A stretch of 64,000 nt of DNA. It comes from Cytobacillus stercorigallinarum. GTDB taxonomy: Bacteria > Bacillota > Bacilli > Bacillales > Cytobacillaceae. The stretch covers positions 310,001-374,000 of the forward strand of contig NZ_JACSQT010000002.1 in the NCBI RefSeq assembly GCF_014836495.1. The letters run 5' to 3'. Made by a program: the position numbers and the translations under genes. Below, one piece after another: positions 33,200-41,496 of the stretch (position 1 is the first letter of the stretch; every line of letters begins with the position of its first letter). The notes beneath the pieces are model-generated. The model saw only the letters and a program-made list of their open reading frames with translations. It had not been told where the DNA came from and searched no databases.

Positions 33200-33634
33200 T
33201 TAGACAAACTTTCTTTCTTTTAATGGCTTTAACCAGCCAAATCGATTATGAAAAAGGTCAATAGCTAAATAGGAACTCTCTTCTTTTCGTAGAACTTCAA
33301 AGAACACCGTCTCTGCATCATAGTTTCCTGAAGCCTCTAAACTTAGAAAACGATCATGGATCATCAACTTTGCTTGACTATTTTTTTCTTTAATGTAAAA
33401 CGCATTGCTCTTATAAGAAACTTTTTTCTCTGCATATAATTCTCTATACAAATCATTATTTACTTTATCTTTTGGAATATTCTTGGTGATAAAGGCAATT
33501 TGTTTTCCCAAAATAAATTGGATCGTGCCTGTCGCTTGTTCATATTCCTTGAACAGCTGATAAAACATTTGCTCTCTACCAAAATAATGAGACGCAAAAG
33601 GTTCATCTATTAAATATAGCTGATACGTTCTCAT
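33200..33634 (-). CDS. sirA: Sporulation inhibitor of replication SirA (YneE)
   Basis: A 144-aa cytosolic protein starting MRTYQLYLIDEPFASHYFGRE, the SirA pattern, at its conserved place between yneF and tkt. In Bacillus subtilis SirA is made under Spo0A control and binds DnaA to stop replication initiation at sporulation. SD sequence AAAAAGGAG precedes the ATG. Inferred function rests on this synteny and N-terminal similarity. Confidence 0.85.
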   Translation of the reverse strand: MRTYQLYLIDEPFASHYFGREQMFYQLFKEYEQATGTIQFILGKQIAFITKNIPKDKVNNDLYRELYAEKKVSYKSNAFYIKEKNSQAKLMIHDRFLSLEASGNYDAETVFFEVLRKEESSYLAIDLFHNRFGWLKPLKERKFV

Positions 33635-33730
33635 AGAATTACTCCTTTTTAGACAAGTCTTTCTCTTATTATAAAATTTTATTTCAGTATTTTCTGTCTC
33701 TTTTTGTTATAAATCTCTACTTTTTTTGTC

Positions 33731-33762
33731 GAAAAAAAACGAAGAGGGAAATTCCCTCTTCG
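33731..33762 (-). terminator. Terminator after tkt
   Basis: CGAAGAGGGAA (33740-33750) pairs with TTCCCTCTTCG (33752-33762); eight T follow on the minus strand. Confidence 0.9.
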
Positions 33763-33769
33763 CTCATGT

Positions 33770-35776
33770 TTATAAGCTCTTTACTTTGCTTACAATATTC
33801 TCTACAGTAAAACCGTACTCTTTTATTAGAATATCTCCTGGTGCTGAGGCACCGAATTGATCAATCCCTAAAACGTCGCCTTCTAGGCCCACATATTTAT
33901 GCCAGCCGAATGATGCTGCCATTTCAATGGCTAAACGTTTGGTTACATTTTTAGGTAAGACAGATTCTTTATATTCATTTGATTGAGCATCAAATCTCTT
34001 CCAATCCGGCATACTGATTACCGCCACATCAAAGCCTTCTTCTTTTAACGCAGCTTTAGCCTTCACCGCTAATTCTACCTCTGACCCTGTCGCTAAAAGA
34101 AGCGCATCTGGTTGCTCTTTTTCTGCTTTCGCAATCACATAAGCACCTTTTTCTACTCCTTCAAGGGCTAACTCTGCTGAGTTTGGTAGTGTAGCAATAT
34201 TTTGCCTAGTTAACACAAGTGCTGTTGGTTGATCTTTTGACTCAATCGCTAGCTTCCAGGCAGCTGAAGTCTCATTTCCATCAGCTGGGCGAATCACAGC
34301 TAAATTAGGCATGGCACGAAGCGCTGCTAATTGTTCAACCGGTTCATGCGTAGGCCCATCTTCACCTACAGCAATGCTGTCATGTGTAAAAACATAAGTA
34401 ACTGGGAGCTTCATTAATGCTGCAAGTCGAATAGCTGGTCTTAAGTAGTCGGAGAATACAAAGAATGTCCCTCCAAAGACATTTAGACCACCGTGTAAAG
34501 CCATACCATTTAAAGCTGCACCCATGGCAAATTCTCGTACCCCAAACCAAATATTTTTACCAGCATAATTAGTTGCTGAGAAGTCTTCTGCATCTTTCAT
34601 CATCGTCTTATTCGAGCCCGCTAAGTCAGCTGAACCACCAAAGAAAGATGGTAAGTTCTTCGCGATACCATTGAGAGCTTCCCCTGAAGATGCTCTAGTT
34701 GCTAAGCTTTTGCCTTCTTCATAAACAGGAAGATCTTTATCCCAACCATTTGGTAATTCACCTTTGATTGCACCTTCTAGCTGTTCTGCTAATTCCGGAT
34801 GATCTTTTTTGTAAGCAGCAAAAAGATCTTTCCATTCACGATCTACTTTTTCACCGTTAATAGCTACATTTTGATTGAAGTGTGCATATACTTCTTCAGG
34901 CACATGAAAATCTTCTTCAAATGTCCACTCATAAGCATCTTTTGTTAATTTTAATTCAGCTGAACCTAGTGGTGATCCATGAGAAGCAGAGGAGCCTGCC
35001 TTATTCGGGGATCCATAACCAATTACCGTCTTAACTTCAATTAATGTCGGTTGTGTAGTATTTTGACGAGCGCTGTCAATTGCCTGGGCAATTTCATCGA
35101 GATTATTTCCATCTTCTACTCGGAGATAATGCCAGCCATAACTCTTAAAACGATCCGCTACACTTTCAGAAAATGATTGATCTAAATCTCCGTCTAATGA
35201 AATATCATTAGAATCATACATTACGATCAGCTTTCCTAATTGAAGGTGACCAGCAAGAGAAGCGGCTTCTGCTGACACTCCCTCCATTAAGTCTCCATCT
35301 CCGCATATACTATATGTATAGTGGTCTACTACATTGTAGCCATCTTTATTATATTCAGCTGATAGGTGGCTTTCTGCCATTGCCATCCCAACTGCCATGG
35401 CAATCCCTTGTCCTAATGGACCTGTTGTGGCATCTACACCTGGTGTATGGCCAAATTCAGGATGTCCTGGTGTTTTACTACCCCACTGGCGAAATTCCTT
35501 AATATCATCTAAAGAAAGATCATATCCCGATAAATGAAGGAGACTATACAATAGCATAGACCCATGACCTGCAGATAACACGAAGCGATCACGATTAAAC
35601 CAATCAGGATTTTTGGGATTATGATTCATAAACTTTGTCCATAAAGTATACGCCATTGGCGCAGCTCCCATTGGCATTCCTGGATGACCAGAGTTTGCCT
35701 TCTCGACTGCATCGATTGACAATGTTCTTATGGCGCTAATTGATAAAGCATCTGTTTTGTTGAACATGAACGACAT
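33770..35776 (-). CDS. tkt: Transketolase
   Basis: A 668-aa full-length transketolase: the N-terminal signature region [20 protein letters not shown], the ThDP/metal motif [18 protein letters not shown] (about 154-171), the [14 protein letters not shown] segment and a C-terminal domain. It transfers two-carbon ketol units between sugar phosphates in the pentose phosphate pathway. The start is ATG with GAAAGGATG upstream. It is preceded by ynzC and followed by sirA, as in Bacillus, and has a strong terminator of its own. Confidence 0.98.
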   Translation of the reverse strand: MSFMFNKTDALSISAIRTLSIDAVEKANSGHPGMPMGAAPMAYTLWTKFMNHNPKNPDWFNRDRFVLSAGHGSMLLYSLLHLSGYDLSLDDIKEFRQWGSKTPGHPEFGHTPGVDATTGPLGQGIAMAVGMAMAESHLSAEYNKDGYNVVDHYTYSICGDGDLMEGVSAEAASLAGHLQLGKLIVMYDSNDISLDGDLDQSFSESVADRFKSYGWHYLRVEDGNNLDEIAQAIDSARQNTTQPTLIEVKTVIGYGSPNKAGSSASHGSPLGSAELKLTKDAYEWTFEEDFHVPEEVYAHFNQNVAINGEKVDREWKDLFAAYKKDHPELAEQLEGAIKGELPNGWDKDLPVYEEGKSLATRASSGEALNGIAKNLPSFFGGSADLAGSNKTMMKDAEDFSATNYAGKNIWFGVREFAMGAALNGMALHGGLNVFGGTFFVFSDYLRPAIRLAALMKLPVTYVFTHDSIAVGEDGPTHEPVEQLAALRAMPNLAVIRPADGNETSAAWKLAIESKDQPTALVLTRQNIATLPNSAELALEGVEKGAYVIAKAEKEQPDALLLATGSEVELAVKAKAALKEEGFDVAVISMPDWKRFDAQSNEYKESVLPKNVTKRLAIEMAASFGWHKYVGLEGDVLGIDQFGASAPGDILIKEYGFTVENIVSKVKSL

Positions 35777-35869
35777 CCTTTCAATATATATCCTACAAAT
35801 TAAATATAATAGACTTTCACCTTCAGTTACAACCAGAAAGGTAAAATATTATATAATTGTCATATAAAA

Positions 35870-35908
35870 CAACAACAACAAAGGAAACTGCTCGTTACAG
35901 TTTCCTTT
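35870..35908 (-). terminator. Hairpin between ynzC and tkt
   Basis: GGAAACTG (35883-35890) pairs with CAGTTTCC (35898-35905); on the minus strand TTTGTTGTTG follows, a weak T tract. Confidence 0.6.
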
Positions 35909-35928
35909 TAAAATTTATAAACACAATC

Positions 35929-36159
35929 TTAGTGAAGTGGTTTATTTTGTTCACGCTTTAACTTATCTGGTGTAACATCATTACCTTCAGGGTCAATAAC
36001 AGTAACACCTTTTAATGTATTTAACATAGAAGCTCTAAACTTTTCTAAATATTCTTTTCTTAATTTAGATTGTTCCTTTGCCTCTAATTCTGATAAACCT
36101 TCCGTCTTTGCTTTCTTGGCAAGCGAATTAATTCTCGCTAATTTTTCTTTTGAAATCAT
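35929..36159 (-). CDS. ynzC: YnzC/DUF896 family protein
   Basis: ATG 36159 after GGAAGGAGTG gives the normal 76-aa length; the longer frame from 36249 is not supported. The protein begins ISKEKLARINSLAKKAKTEG, the typical two-helix hairpin of UPF0291. In Bacillus it belongs to the LexA-controlled yneA-yneB-ynzC operon; here a 470-base gap separates it from yneB. Function is unknown. Confidence 0.9.
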   Translation of the reverse strand: MISKEKLARINSLAKKAKTEGLSELEAKEQSKLRKEYLEKFRASMLNTLKGVTVIDPEGNDVTPDKLKREQNKPLH

Positions 36160-36481
36160 TGTGTTACACTCCTTCCCATCCAAAAAGTCTTCAACCATAT
36201 GGAGAAGATACTTAATAGCCATATTACTAAATATGAATGCATTTGACAAGAAAGCAGTTTACAATCATGTTTTTCACTATAATTTTCAGACGATAATACG
36301 TTGGTAAAGTATTGCTTTAAGATTTGGTAAAGCTATGTATCATTGTGCTCTTTTGAAAAATATGAATCTATTTAATGTAGGAAGCGTATGGAAGTAAGGG
36401 GAATGAGGAAATATACTTTCACTATCGTTTAATGTAAAAAAACATGGATTAATCTTAGGAACACAGATAACCATTCACAAT
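36160..36481. other. Gene-free interval between ynzC and yneB
   Basis: A/T-rich sequence of about 320 bases. I see no stable hairpin, RNA gene or convincing reading frame apart from the small frame at 36482-36619. A ynzC promoter must lie here if ynzC is no longer in the yneAB operon. Confidence 0.5.
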
Positions 36482-36619
36482 TTACATTATTTCCCTCCAA
36501 TGATGGTGCATGAACTCAACAATTGAAGGATCTTTCAGTATGCTTTTTTCTTGGGAGCAAAACAAGATATCTTTGTCTTTCAGTTTTAAAATACATTGCG
36601 CAATCAAATTAAGTGACAT
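36482..36619 (-). CDS. Possible small protein downstream of yneB
   Basis: A 45-aa frame (ATG 36619 to TAA) begins 12 bases after the yneB stop. The product starts MSLNLIAQCILKLKDKD and ends with a His/Trp-rich segment (FMHHHWREIM). It looks protein-like, but there is no clear ribosome binding site and I recognise no family. It would be co-transcribed with yneA-yneB and thus be SOS-induced. It may be chance. Confidence 0.35.
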   Translation of the reverse strand: MSLNLIAQCILKLKDKDILFCSQEKSILKDPSIVEFMHHHWREIM

Positions 36620-36631
36620 ATTAGGTCTGTA

Positions 36632-37303
<672 letters not shown>

Positions 37304-37311
37304 TCATTCCT

Positions 37312-37644
37312 TTAGTCTTCTAATATCACACTAGCTAAATTGGTTTCAGATATTATTTCACCATCTGTAATGGGAAGATATACCGTATCACCAGGATGTA
37401 TTTCACCTAAATGTATATGATTAAATTCTTCTACCCAAGCAACAAAATCTTTAGAAGACATATTATGGGCATCTCTAAAATCCTCCGCAATTTTCCATAA
37501 AGAATCCCCTTGTTTTACTTCAACCTTTACATACTCCTCCTGATTTGCATTACCAGTGTTCAAAAATAATAGGAAAGCCATACCGAAACTAAAAGCGATA
37601 AGAATAATAGCATAACTATAAGAATTCCACAATTGTTTTATCAT
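37312..37644 (-). CDS. yneA: SOS cell-division inhibitor YneA
   Basis: A 110-aa protein with an N-terminal transmembrane helix (about 11-30) and an extracellular LysM domain (about 40-92: VKQGDSLWKIAEDF, GDTVYLPI). YneA stops septation during DNA damage. It is divergent from lexA and has a consensus sigma-A promoter with a LexA box between -35 and -10, so direct LexA repression is well supported. Confidence 0.95.
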   Translation of the reverse strand: MIKQLWNSYSYAIILIAFSFGMAFLLFLNTGNANQEEYVKVEVKQGDSLWKIAEDFRDAHNMSSKDFVAWVEEFNHIHLGEIHPGDTVYLPITDGEIISETNLASVILED

Positions 37645-37662
37645 TAATTGTCACCCCTGAAT

Positions 37663-37676
37663 AGAATATATGTTCG
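37663..37676. promoter_or_regulatory. LexA (SOS) box, yneA-proximal
   Basis: Read on the minus strand it is CGAACATATATTCT, one base off the Bacillus consensus CGAAC-N4-GTTCG/YC form. Confidence 0.6.
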
Positions 37677-37689
37677 ATTTGATAATTTT

Positions 37690-37718
37690 AGTATAATGCG
37701 AACACTTGTTTCTGTCAA
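37690..37718 (-). promoter_or_regulatory. Sigma-A promoter of yneA
   Basis: TTGACA (37718-37713), a 17-base spacer, TATACT (37695-37690). A perfect LexA box occupies the spacer. Confidence 0.85.
37699..37712. promoter_or_regulatory. LexA (SOS) box, central
   Basis: CGAACACTTGTTTC matches the Bacillus LexA consensus exactly and lies inside the yneA promoter spacer. Confidence 0.9.
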
Positions 37719-37728
37719 CAAGAAAATT

Positions 37729-37742
37729 CGAACTTATGTTTG
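37729..37742. promoter_or_regulatory. LexA (SOS) box, lexA-proximal
   Basis: CGAACTTATGTTTG overlaps the -35 of the lexA promoter and supports autorepression. Confidence 0.8.
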
Positions 37743-37768
37743 TATCTGTTTTCTACTGGTGGTATAAT
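37740..37768 (+). promoter_or_regulatory. Sigma-A promoter of lexA
   Basis: TTGTAT (37740-37745), a 17-base spacer, TATAAT (37763-37768). Confidence 0.7.
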
Positions 37769-37802
37769 AAGCTTAATGATATTGACGAAGGTGCGTGATA
37801 GC

Positions 37803-38423
37803 GTGAAATTATCTAAGAGGCAGCAAGATATATTGAATTTTATAAAGGATGAAGTAAAACAAAAAGGGTATCCACCGTCTGTTAGGGAAATAGGCGAAGC
37901 TGTTGGACTAGCTTCAAGTTCAACCGTACACGGTCATCTAGCCAGACTAGAGAGTAAAGGGCTTATTCGTCGAGATCCAACAAAACCCCGTGCCATTGAA
38001 GTATTAAATTTAGAAGAGAGCAATCCAATTCCTAAAGTGCAAACAGTGAACGTTCCTATTATCGGTAAGGTTACTGCTGGTCAACCTATTACTGCGATTG
38101 AGAATGTTGAGGAATATTTTCCTTTACCTGAAAGAATGGCTCCGAGTGACGAAAATATCTTCATGCTTGAAATTATGGGAGAAAGTATGATTGAAGCTGG
38201 CATATTAGATGGTGATTATGTCATAGTCAAGCAGCAACAAACAGCAAATAATGGAGAAATCGTCGTTGCTATGACGGAAGATGACGAGGCCACGGTTAAG
38301 CGATTCTTTAAAGAGAAGAACTTTATTCGCCTACAACCAGAAAACCCTACTATGGAGCCGATTATTTTGCATAATGTATCTATTTTAGGCAAAGTTATTG
38401 GTGTTTATCGCCAAATTCATTAA
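37803..38423 (+). CDS. lexA: LexA repressor (SOS response)
   Basis: GTG 37803, 9 bases after AAGGTG, gives 206 aa beginning like known LexA proteins ([10 protein letters not shown]). It has the winged helix DNA-binding domain (1-65, [19 protein letters not shown]), the autocleavage site Ala92-Gly93 (VTAGQP) and the Ser128-Lys166 dyad ([13 protein letters not shown]). RecA-stimulated self-cleavage derepresses yneA and other SOS genes. Three LexA boxes lie upstream. Confidence 0.97.
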   Translation: MKLSKRQQDILNFIKDEVKQKGYPPSVREIGEAVGLASSSTVHGHLARLESKGLIRRDPTKPRAIEVLNLEESNPIPKVQTVNVPIIGKVTAGQPITAIENVEEYFPLPERMAPSDENIFMLEIMGESMIEAGILDGDYVIVKQQQTANNGEIVVAMTEDDEATVKRFFKEKNFIRLQPENPTMEPIILHNVSILGKVIGVYRQIH

Positions 38424-38455
38424 AAAAGAGTGTCATTTTTGACACTCCTTTTTAA
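38424..38455 (+). terminator. Terminator after lexA
   Basis: GAGTGTCA (38428-38435) pairs with TGACACTC (38440-38447), followed by CTTTTT. Confidence 0.9.
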
Positions 38456-38618
38456 TCGTTGCAATTATCTTTATATGTTACGCATCCAATTATCAAATTT
38501 GAAAAATTCAGTAAAATAGAATCATTACATGGAGACAAAAATATATTATAATGAAATTTACACCAAGAATCAACCTAAGGTCGCAAAAAAATCTCGGCTT
38601 TAGGAGTGTGAAGGAAAA

Positions 38619-38903
38619 ATGTTAATGAACATTCTCTTCGCTGCGTTGATTGGTGGAATTGTCGGTGTTGCAGGGCATTTGCAGAGGTTAGGCAAACTAG
38701 TCAAGCCACGGATGACGAAAAAATTCATTTATTTAGGGTTCTTAGAAGACATCTTACTAGGAGGACTGGCGGCCGTATTTGTCATTGTGACAACAACACC
38801 GGATTCCCCCACTGCTGTTTTCATCATCTCTCTCGTATCTGGTATGGGAGGAGAGGGTATCTTAAAATTATTAGATACCCTAAAAGTAAAAGATCACGAA
38901 TAA
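38619..38903 (+). CDS. DUF4257 small membrane protein
   Basis: A 94-aa protein with three hydrophobic segments (about 3-21, 40-60, 66-84) and the pattern FAALIGGIVGVAGHL...RMTKKFIYLGFLEDILLGGLAAV that I associate with DUF4257 of bacilli. AGGAG and AAGGA lie before the ATG. Function unknown; it is monocistronic between the lexA terminator and a long gene-free stretch. Confidence 0.8.
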   Translation: MLMNILFAALIGGIVGVAGHLQRLGKLVKPRMTKKFIYLGFLEDILLGGLAAVFVIVTTTPDSPTAVFIISLVSGMGGEGILKLLDTLKVKDHE

Positions 38904-39588
38904 ATTTTATTCCGTTCTTATGAACGGTTTTTTGTTGTATATAAAAAGAACAAATAATATCTAGACAACCTCATTTTTCACCTACTATTATAAGAACTAA
39001 GCGCTAGAAATACCTGCTCAGACTGTTCAATTTCACATTTATGAAGGGATATAACACATCATCGTTTTACGATGAGTTGCTTCTTAAATTGTAGTATGTA
39101 TGTCTTACACAGTTCTTAGAATCACTTGACTACCTTCTACATGATGTTTTATGGGGCGATAAAACATCATGTCTTTTCATGAAAAACTGATGGTTTAATG
39201 GAATAAATGTTCATTTGATCCAGTTGATGGGTAAATAGAACAATCTACTTCAAAATACATACACTTTATATTCAATTCATCATCTATTAGGAATTAATAG
39301 CTATCTTGATTTCACGAACCAAGTCATCCACAGGTTGAGGATCGCTTCAAGCAACTATTTCTCATTGATTTCGATTATCTAGCATCATTCTTATAGTTTT
39401 TCTTCCTATTAATTAATAGATAGGACTGTAGACAAACTCAATATAAGGAGTTTGTCTACAAGTGAAGCAACCGTTAAGATTGGTTTTTAAAGATGTTTTT
39501 TAGTATCCGCAATAGTTAGTTTCCCATAAATTAACTTCCGCTAAAACACTGTAAAAGCACTCTCAACTATCGGGTTTTCTTCAGTGCC
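38904..39588. other. Gene-free stretch with two perfect hairpins
   Basis: 685 bases without a credible coding frame. ACATGATGTTTTAT (39139-39152) pairs with ATAAAACATCATGT (39159-39172) and is followed by CTTTTC, terminator-like on the plus strand. TGTAGACAAACTC (39427-39439) pairs with GAGTTTGTCTACA (39448-39460) without a T run. There is no annotated gene for either to terminate nearby, except perhaps the DUF4257 gene and the first Cys-rich gene. A small non-coding RNA or gene remnants are possible. Confidence 0.5.
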
Positions 39589-39921
39589 TTATACCTCAAC
39601 TGCAACAATATCATCACAACAGATCGTAGTGATTCTTACACGACCTTTCTTGTCACAACAATCATCGTGACGATGACATTCCGCTTTTGCTAAGAAGACT
39701 AAATTTCCACGAACATCGATAAACTCTCCGAACACATGGCCGCCACCTTTAAGAAAAACCTTCACATCTTCACCACGGGAAATGTTCTTAAAAAACTCAT
39801 CGCAGCCACAATCGTTATTGTCGTCTTTGCTGTAATTACCACAACCATAATTATTGTTGTCATATCCGTATGAGTCTGAATATCTTGGGCTTCTACCAAA
39901 AAAACAATTATTATATCCCAT
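39589..39921 (-). CDS. Cys/Gly/His-rich small protein, tandem copy 1 (probable spore-surface protein)
   Basis: A 110-aa protein: a Tyr/Asn/Gly/Asp/Cys-rich head (about 1-42: GCGNYSKDDNNDCGCDEFF), then a conserved core (FKNISRGEDVKVFLKGGG, FGEFIDVRGNLVFLAKA), a His/Cys loop (CHRHDDCCDKKG) and RITTICCDDIVAVEV. The core has the V-x-V-F-L-x-x-G spacing and end pattern of an Sm-like barrel, like the Hfq in this window. A sigma-K-type promoter and composition suggest a late mother-cell spore coat or crust protein. No family name is certain. Confidence 0.8.
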   Translation of the reverse strand: MGYNNCFFGRSPRYSDSYGYDNNNYGCGNYSKDDNNDCGCDEFFKNISRGEDVKVFLKGGGHVFGEFIDVRGNLVFLAKAECHRHDDCCDKKGRVRITTICCDDIVAVEV

Positions 39922-39951
39922 ACCTCTTCCTCCTTTCTATGATTATGTTAA

Positions 39952-39981
39952 TACTATATGTGGATGGTCTTGCAGTTGTAC
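39952..39981 (-). promoter_or_regulatory. Sigma-K-like promoter of tandem copy 1
   Basis: Minus-strand TACA, a 16-base spacer, CATATAGTA (39960-39952), matching the sigma-K form mACm-N15/16-CATAnnnTA. The surrounding 100 bases are conserved before all three copies. Confidence 0.65.
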
Positions 39982-40060
39982 GGGCTATACCACCCTGTTA
40001 AGAGACCATTTTATTTGCTCTATGTTTCTATCTTTTAATCTTTCTACCCTAACTAAATAA

Positions 40061-40083
40061 AGAAGCAGCCGTTATGGCTGCTT
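40061..40083 (-). terminator. Terminator after tandem copy 2
   Basis: AGCAGCC (40064-40070) pairs with GGCTGCT (40076-40082); on the minus strand TCTTTATTT follows. The same hairpin occurs at 40681-40703. Confidence 0.7.
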
Positions 40084-40196
40084 TGAGCTGGATCCTTTTT
40101 AGTATCTCTTAAATAGATAGCAAGTTGAATGATGATATGAAACTGTTATATCCTATTGCCTTAATTCCTCGATGATACAATAAAGAAGAAGCTTAA

Positions 40197-40535
40197 TTAT
40201 CGAGTTTCAACTGCAACGATATTATCACAACAGATTGTAGTGATTTTTACTCGACCTTTCTTGTCACAACAACAATCATCGTGATGATGACATTCTGCTT
40301 TTGCTAGGAAGACTAAATTTCCACGAACATCGATGAATTCTCCTGATACATGGTCGCCGCCTTTAAGAAAAACTCTCACATCCTCACCACGGGAAATGTT
40401 CTTAAAGAACTCATCACAGCCACAATCCTTATTGTCGTCTTTACTGTAATTGCCACAACCACAATTGTTGTTATTATATCCATATGAGTCTGAATATCTT
40501 GGGCTTCTACCAAAAAAACAATTATTATATCCCAT
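40197..40535 (-). CDS. Cys/Gly/His-rich small protein, tandem copy 2
   Basis: A 112-aa paralogue nearly identical to copy 1 in the head (MGYNNCFFGRSPRYSDSYGY) and core (GEDVRVFLKGG, SGEFIDVRGNLVFLAKA). The loop has one more His and Cys (CHHHDDCCCDKKG) and the end is NIVAVETR. It has its own sigma-K-like promoter (40566-40593) and terminator, so each copy is a separate transcription unit. High cysteine content suits disulfide cross-linking in a spore coat (inference). Confidence 0.8.
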   Translation of the reverse strand: MGYNNCFFGRSPRYSDSYGYNNNNCGCGNYSKDDNKDCGCDEFFKNISRGEDVRVFLKGGDHVSGEFIDVRGNLVFLAKAECHHHDDCCCDKKGRVKITTICCDNIVAVETR

Positions 40536-40565
40536 ATCTCTTCCTCCTTTCTATGATTATGTTAA

Positions 40566-40593
40566 TACTATATGTGGAAAATGAAGAGTTGTA
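40566..40593 (-). promoter_or_regulatory. Sigma-K-like promoter of tandem copy 2
   Basis: Minus-strand TACA, a 15-base spacer, CATATAGTA (40574-40566). The flanks match those of copies 1 and 3. Confidence 0.65.
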
Positions 40594-40673
40594 CGGGCTA
40601 TCTCACCCTGTTAAGAGACCATTTTATTTTCTCTTTGTATCTTCTTTTAGTTTTTCGAGTCTACTTCTATCTA

Positions 40674-40704
40674 ATATAAAAAAGCAGCCGTTATGGCTGC
40701 TTTG
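40674..40704 (-). terminator. Terminator after tandem copy 3
   Basis: AAAGCAGCC (40681-40689) pairs with GGCTGCTTT (40695-40703); TTTATATT follows on the minus strand. Confidence 0.8.
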
Positions 40705-40816
40705 AGCAGAGTCCTTTTAGTATTTATTAAATAGATACGAAGTGAAGAAGCAGTTATATCCCTTGCAATAACTTCCTCTAAGACACATAAAAAAGGACTC
40801 TTACTAAGGTGTTTCT

Positions 40817-41116
40817 TTAGACTTCAACTGCAACGATATCATCACAACAGATCGTAGTAATCCTTACACGATCTTTCTTGTCGCAACAATCTTTGTGGCG
40901 ATCATCGTGACGATCATCGCGACGATGACAGTTAGCTTTTGCTAGGAAAACTAAATTTCCACGAACATCGATAAACTCTCCGAACACATGGCCGCCGCCT
41001 TTAAGGAATACTTTCACATCCTCACCACGGGAAATGTTTCTAAAGAATTCATCGCAGCCACAATCGTTATGATCATATCCATATGAATCTGAATAGTTTT
41101 GATTTTTATATCCCAT
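40817..41116 (-). CDS. Cys/Gly/His-rich small protein, tandem copy 3 (shorter head)
   Basis: A 99-aa paralogue. The head is shortened (MGYKNQNYSDSYGYDHNDCGCDE) and lacks the CFFGRSPRY block. The core is the same as copy 1 (GEDVKVFLKGGGHVFGEF), and the His/Cys loop is longer with an RRDDRHDDRHKD repeat. AGGAGGATGAGA precedes the ATG. It is the upstream-most copy of the array with its own sigma-K-like promoter (41148-41175). Confidence 0.8.
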   Translation of the reverse strand: MGYKNQNYSDSYGYDHNDCGCDEFFRNISRGEDVKVFLKGGGHVFGEFIDVRGNLVFLAKANCHRRDDRHDDRHKDCCDKKDRVRITTICCDDIVAVEV

Positions 41117-41147
41117 ATTCTCATCCTCCTTTCTATGATTATGTTAA

Positions 41148-41175
41148 TACTATATGTGGAAGATGAAGAGTTGTA
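41148..41175 (-). promoter_or_regulatory. Sigma-K-like promoter of tandem copy 3
   Basis: Minus-strand TACA, a 15-base spacer, CATATAGTA (41156-41148). Confidence 0.65.
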
Positions 41176-41344
41176 CGGGCTATATCACCTTGTTAAAGGA
41201 CCATTTTATGTTTTATATGACATCTTTTAGATTTTTTAAAATGCATGGAAAAGCGACGTTAAGGTCCATACTATAAAAGGAAGAAGGTTCAAAATGAATC
41301 TCTTAAGGCCTATCCTCACCACTTTACTTTCTTCTATTTTTAAT

Positions 41345-41391
41345 ACAAAAAGACCGCAGGTACCTCGATTACATCGAGTTTACCTACAGTC
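41345..41391 (-). terminator. Second hairpin downstream of glnA
   Basis: GACTGTAGGTA pairs with TACCTGCGGTC (mismatches) around an inner CTCGAT/ATCGAG stem; TTTTTG follows on the minus strand. It may be a back-up terminator for glnRA. Confidence 0.6.
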
Positions 41392-41454
41392 ACATTTTTT
41401 TGGTCTTATTTTGGTCAACAGTAATTAGTTGGTCATGAATTTTATTTGAGCAAA

Positions 41455-41489
41455 ACAAAACCCCCTCAAACCATAGTGGTAGAGGGGTT
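41455..41489 (-). terminator. Terminator after glnA
   Basis: CCCCTC (41462-41467) pairs with GAGGGG (41482-41487), inner ACCA/TGGT; TTTTGTTTTG follows on the minus strand. Confidence 0.85.
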
Positions 41490-41496
41490 AATTTTA

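Larger units (their letters stand above)
41117..41496. other. Interval between glnA and the tandem array
   Basis: 380 bases with the copy 3 promoter, a long hairpin (41345-41391) and the glnA terminator (41455-41489). A short frame at 41294-41428 overlaps the hairpin and is not considered coding. Confidence 0.6.

Noticed and set aside
39041..39094. Short plus-strand frame MKGYNTSSFYDELLLKL
   Set aside because: There is no ribosome binding site and it is too short to judge.
41294..41428. Plus-strand 44-codon frame beginning MNLLRPILTT with a GAAGG upstream
   Set aside because: It runs straight through the hairpin at 41345-41391 and has no protein-like character.
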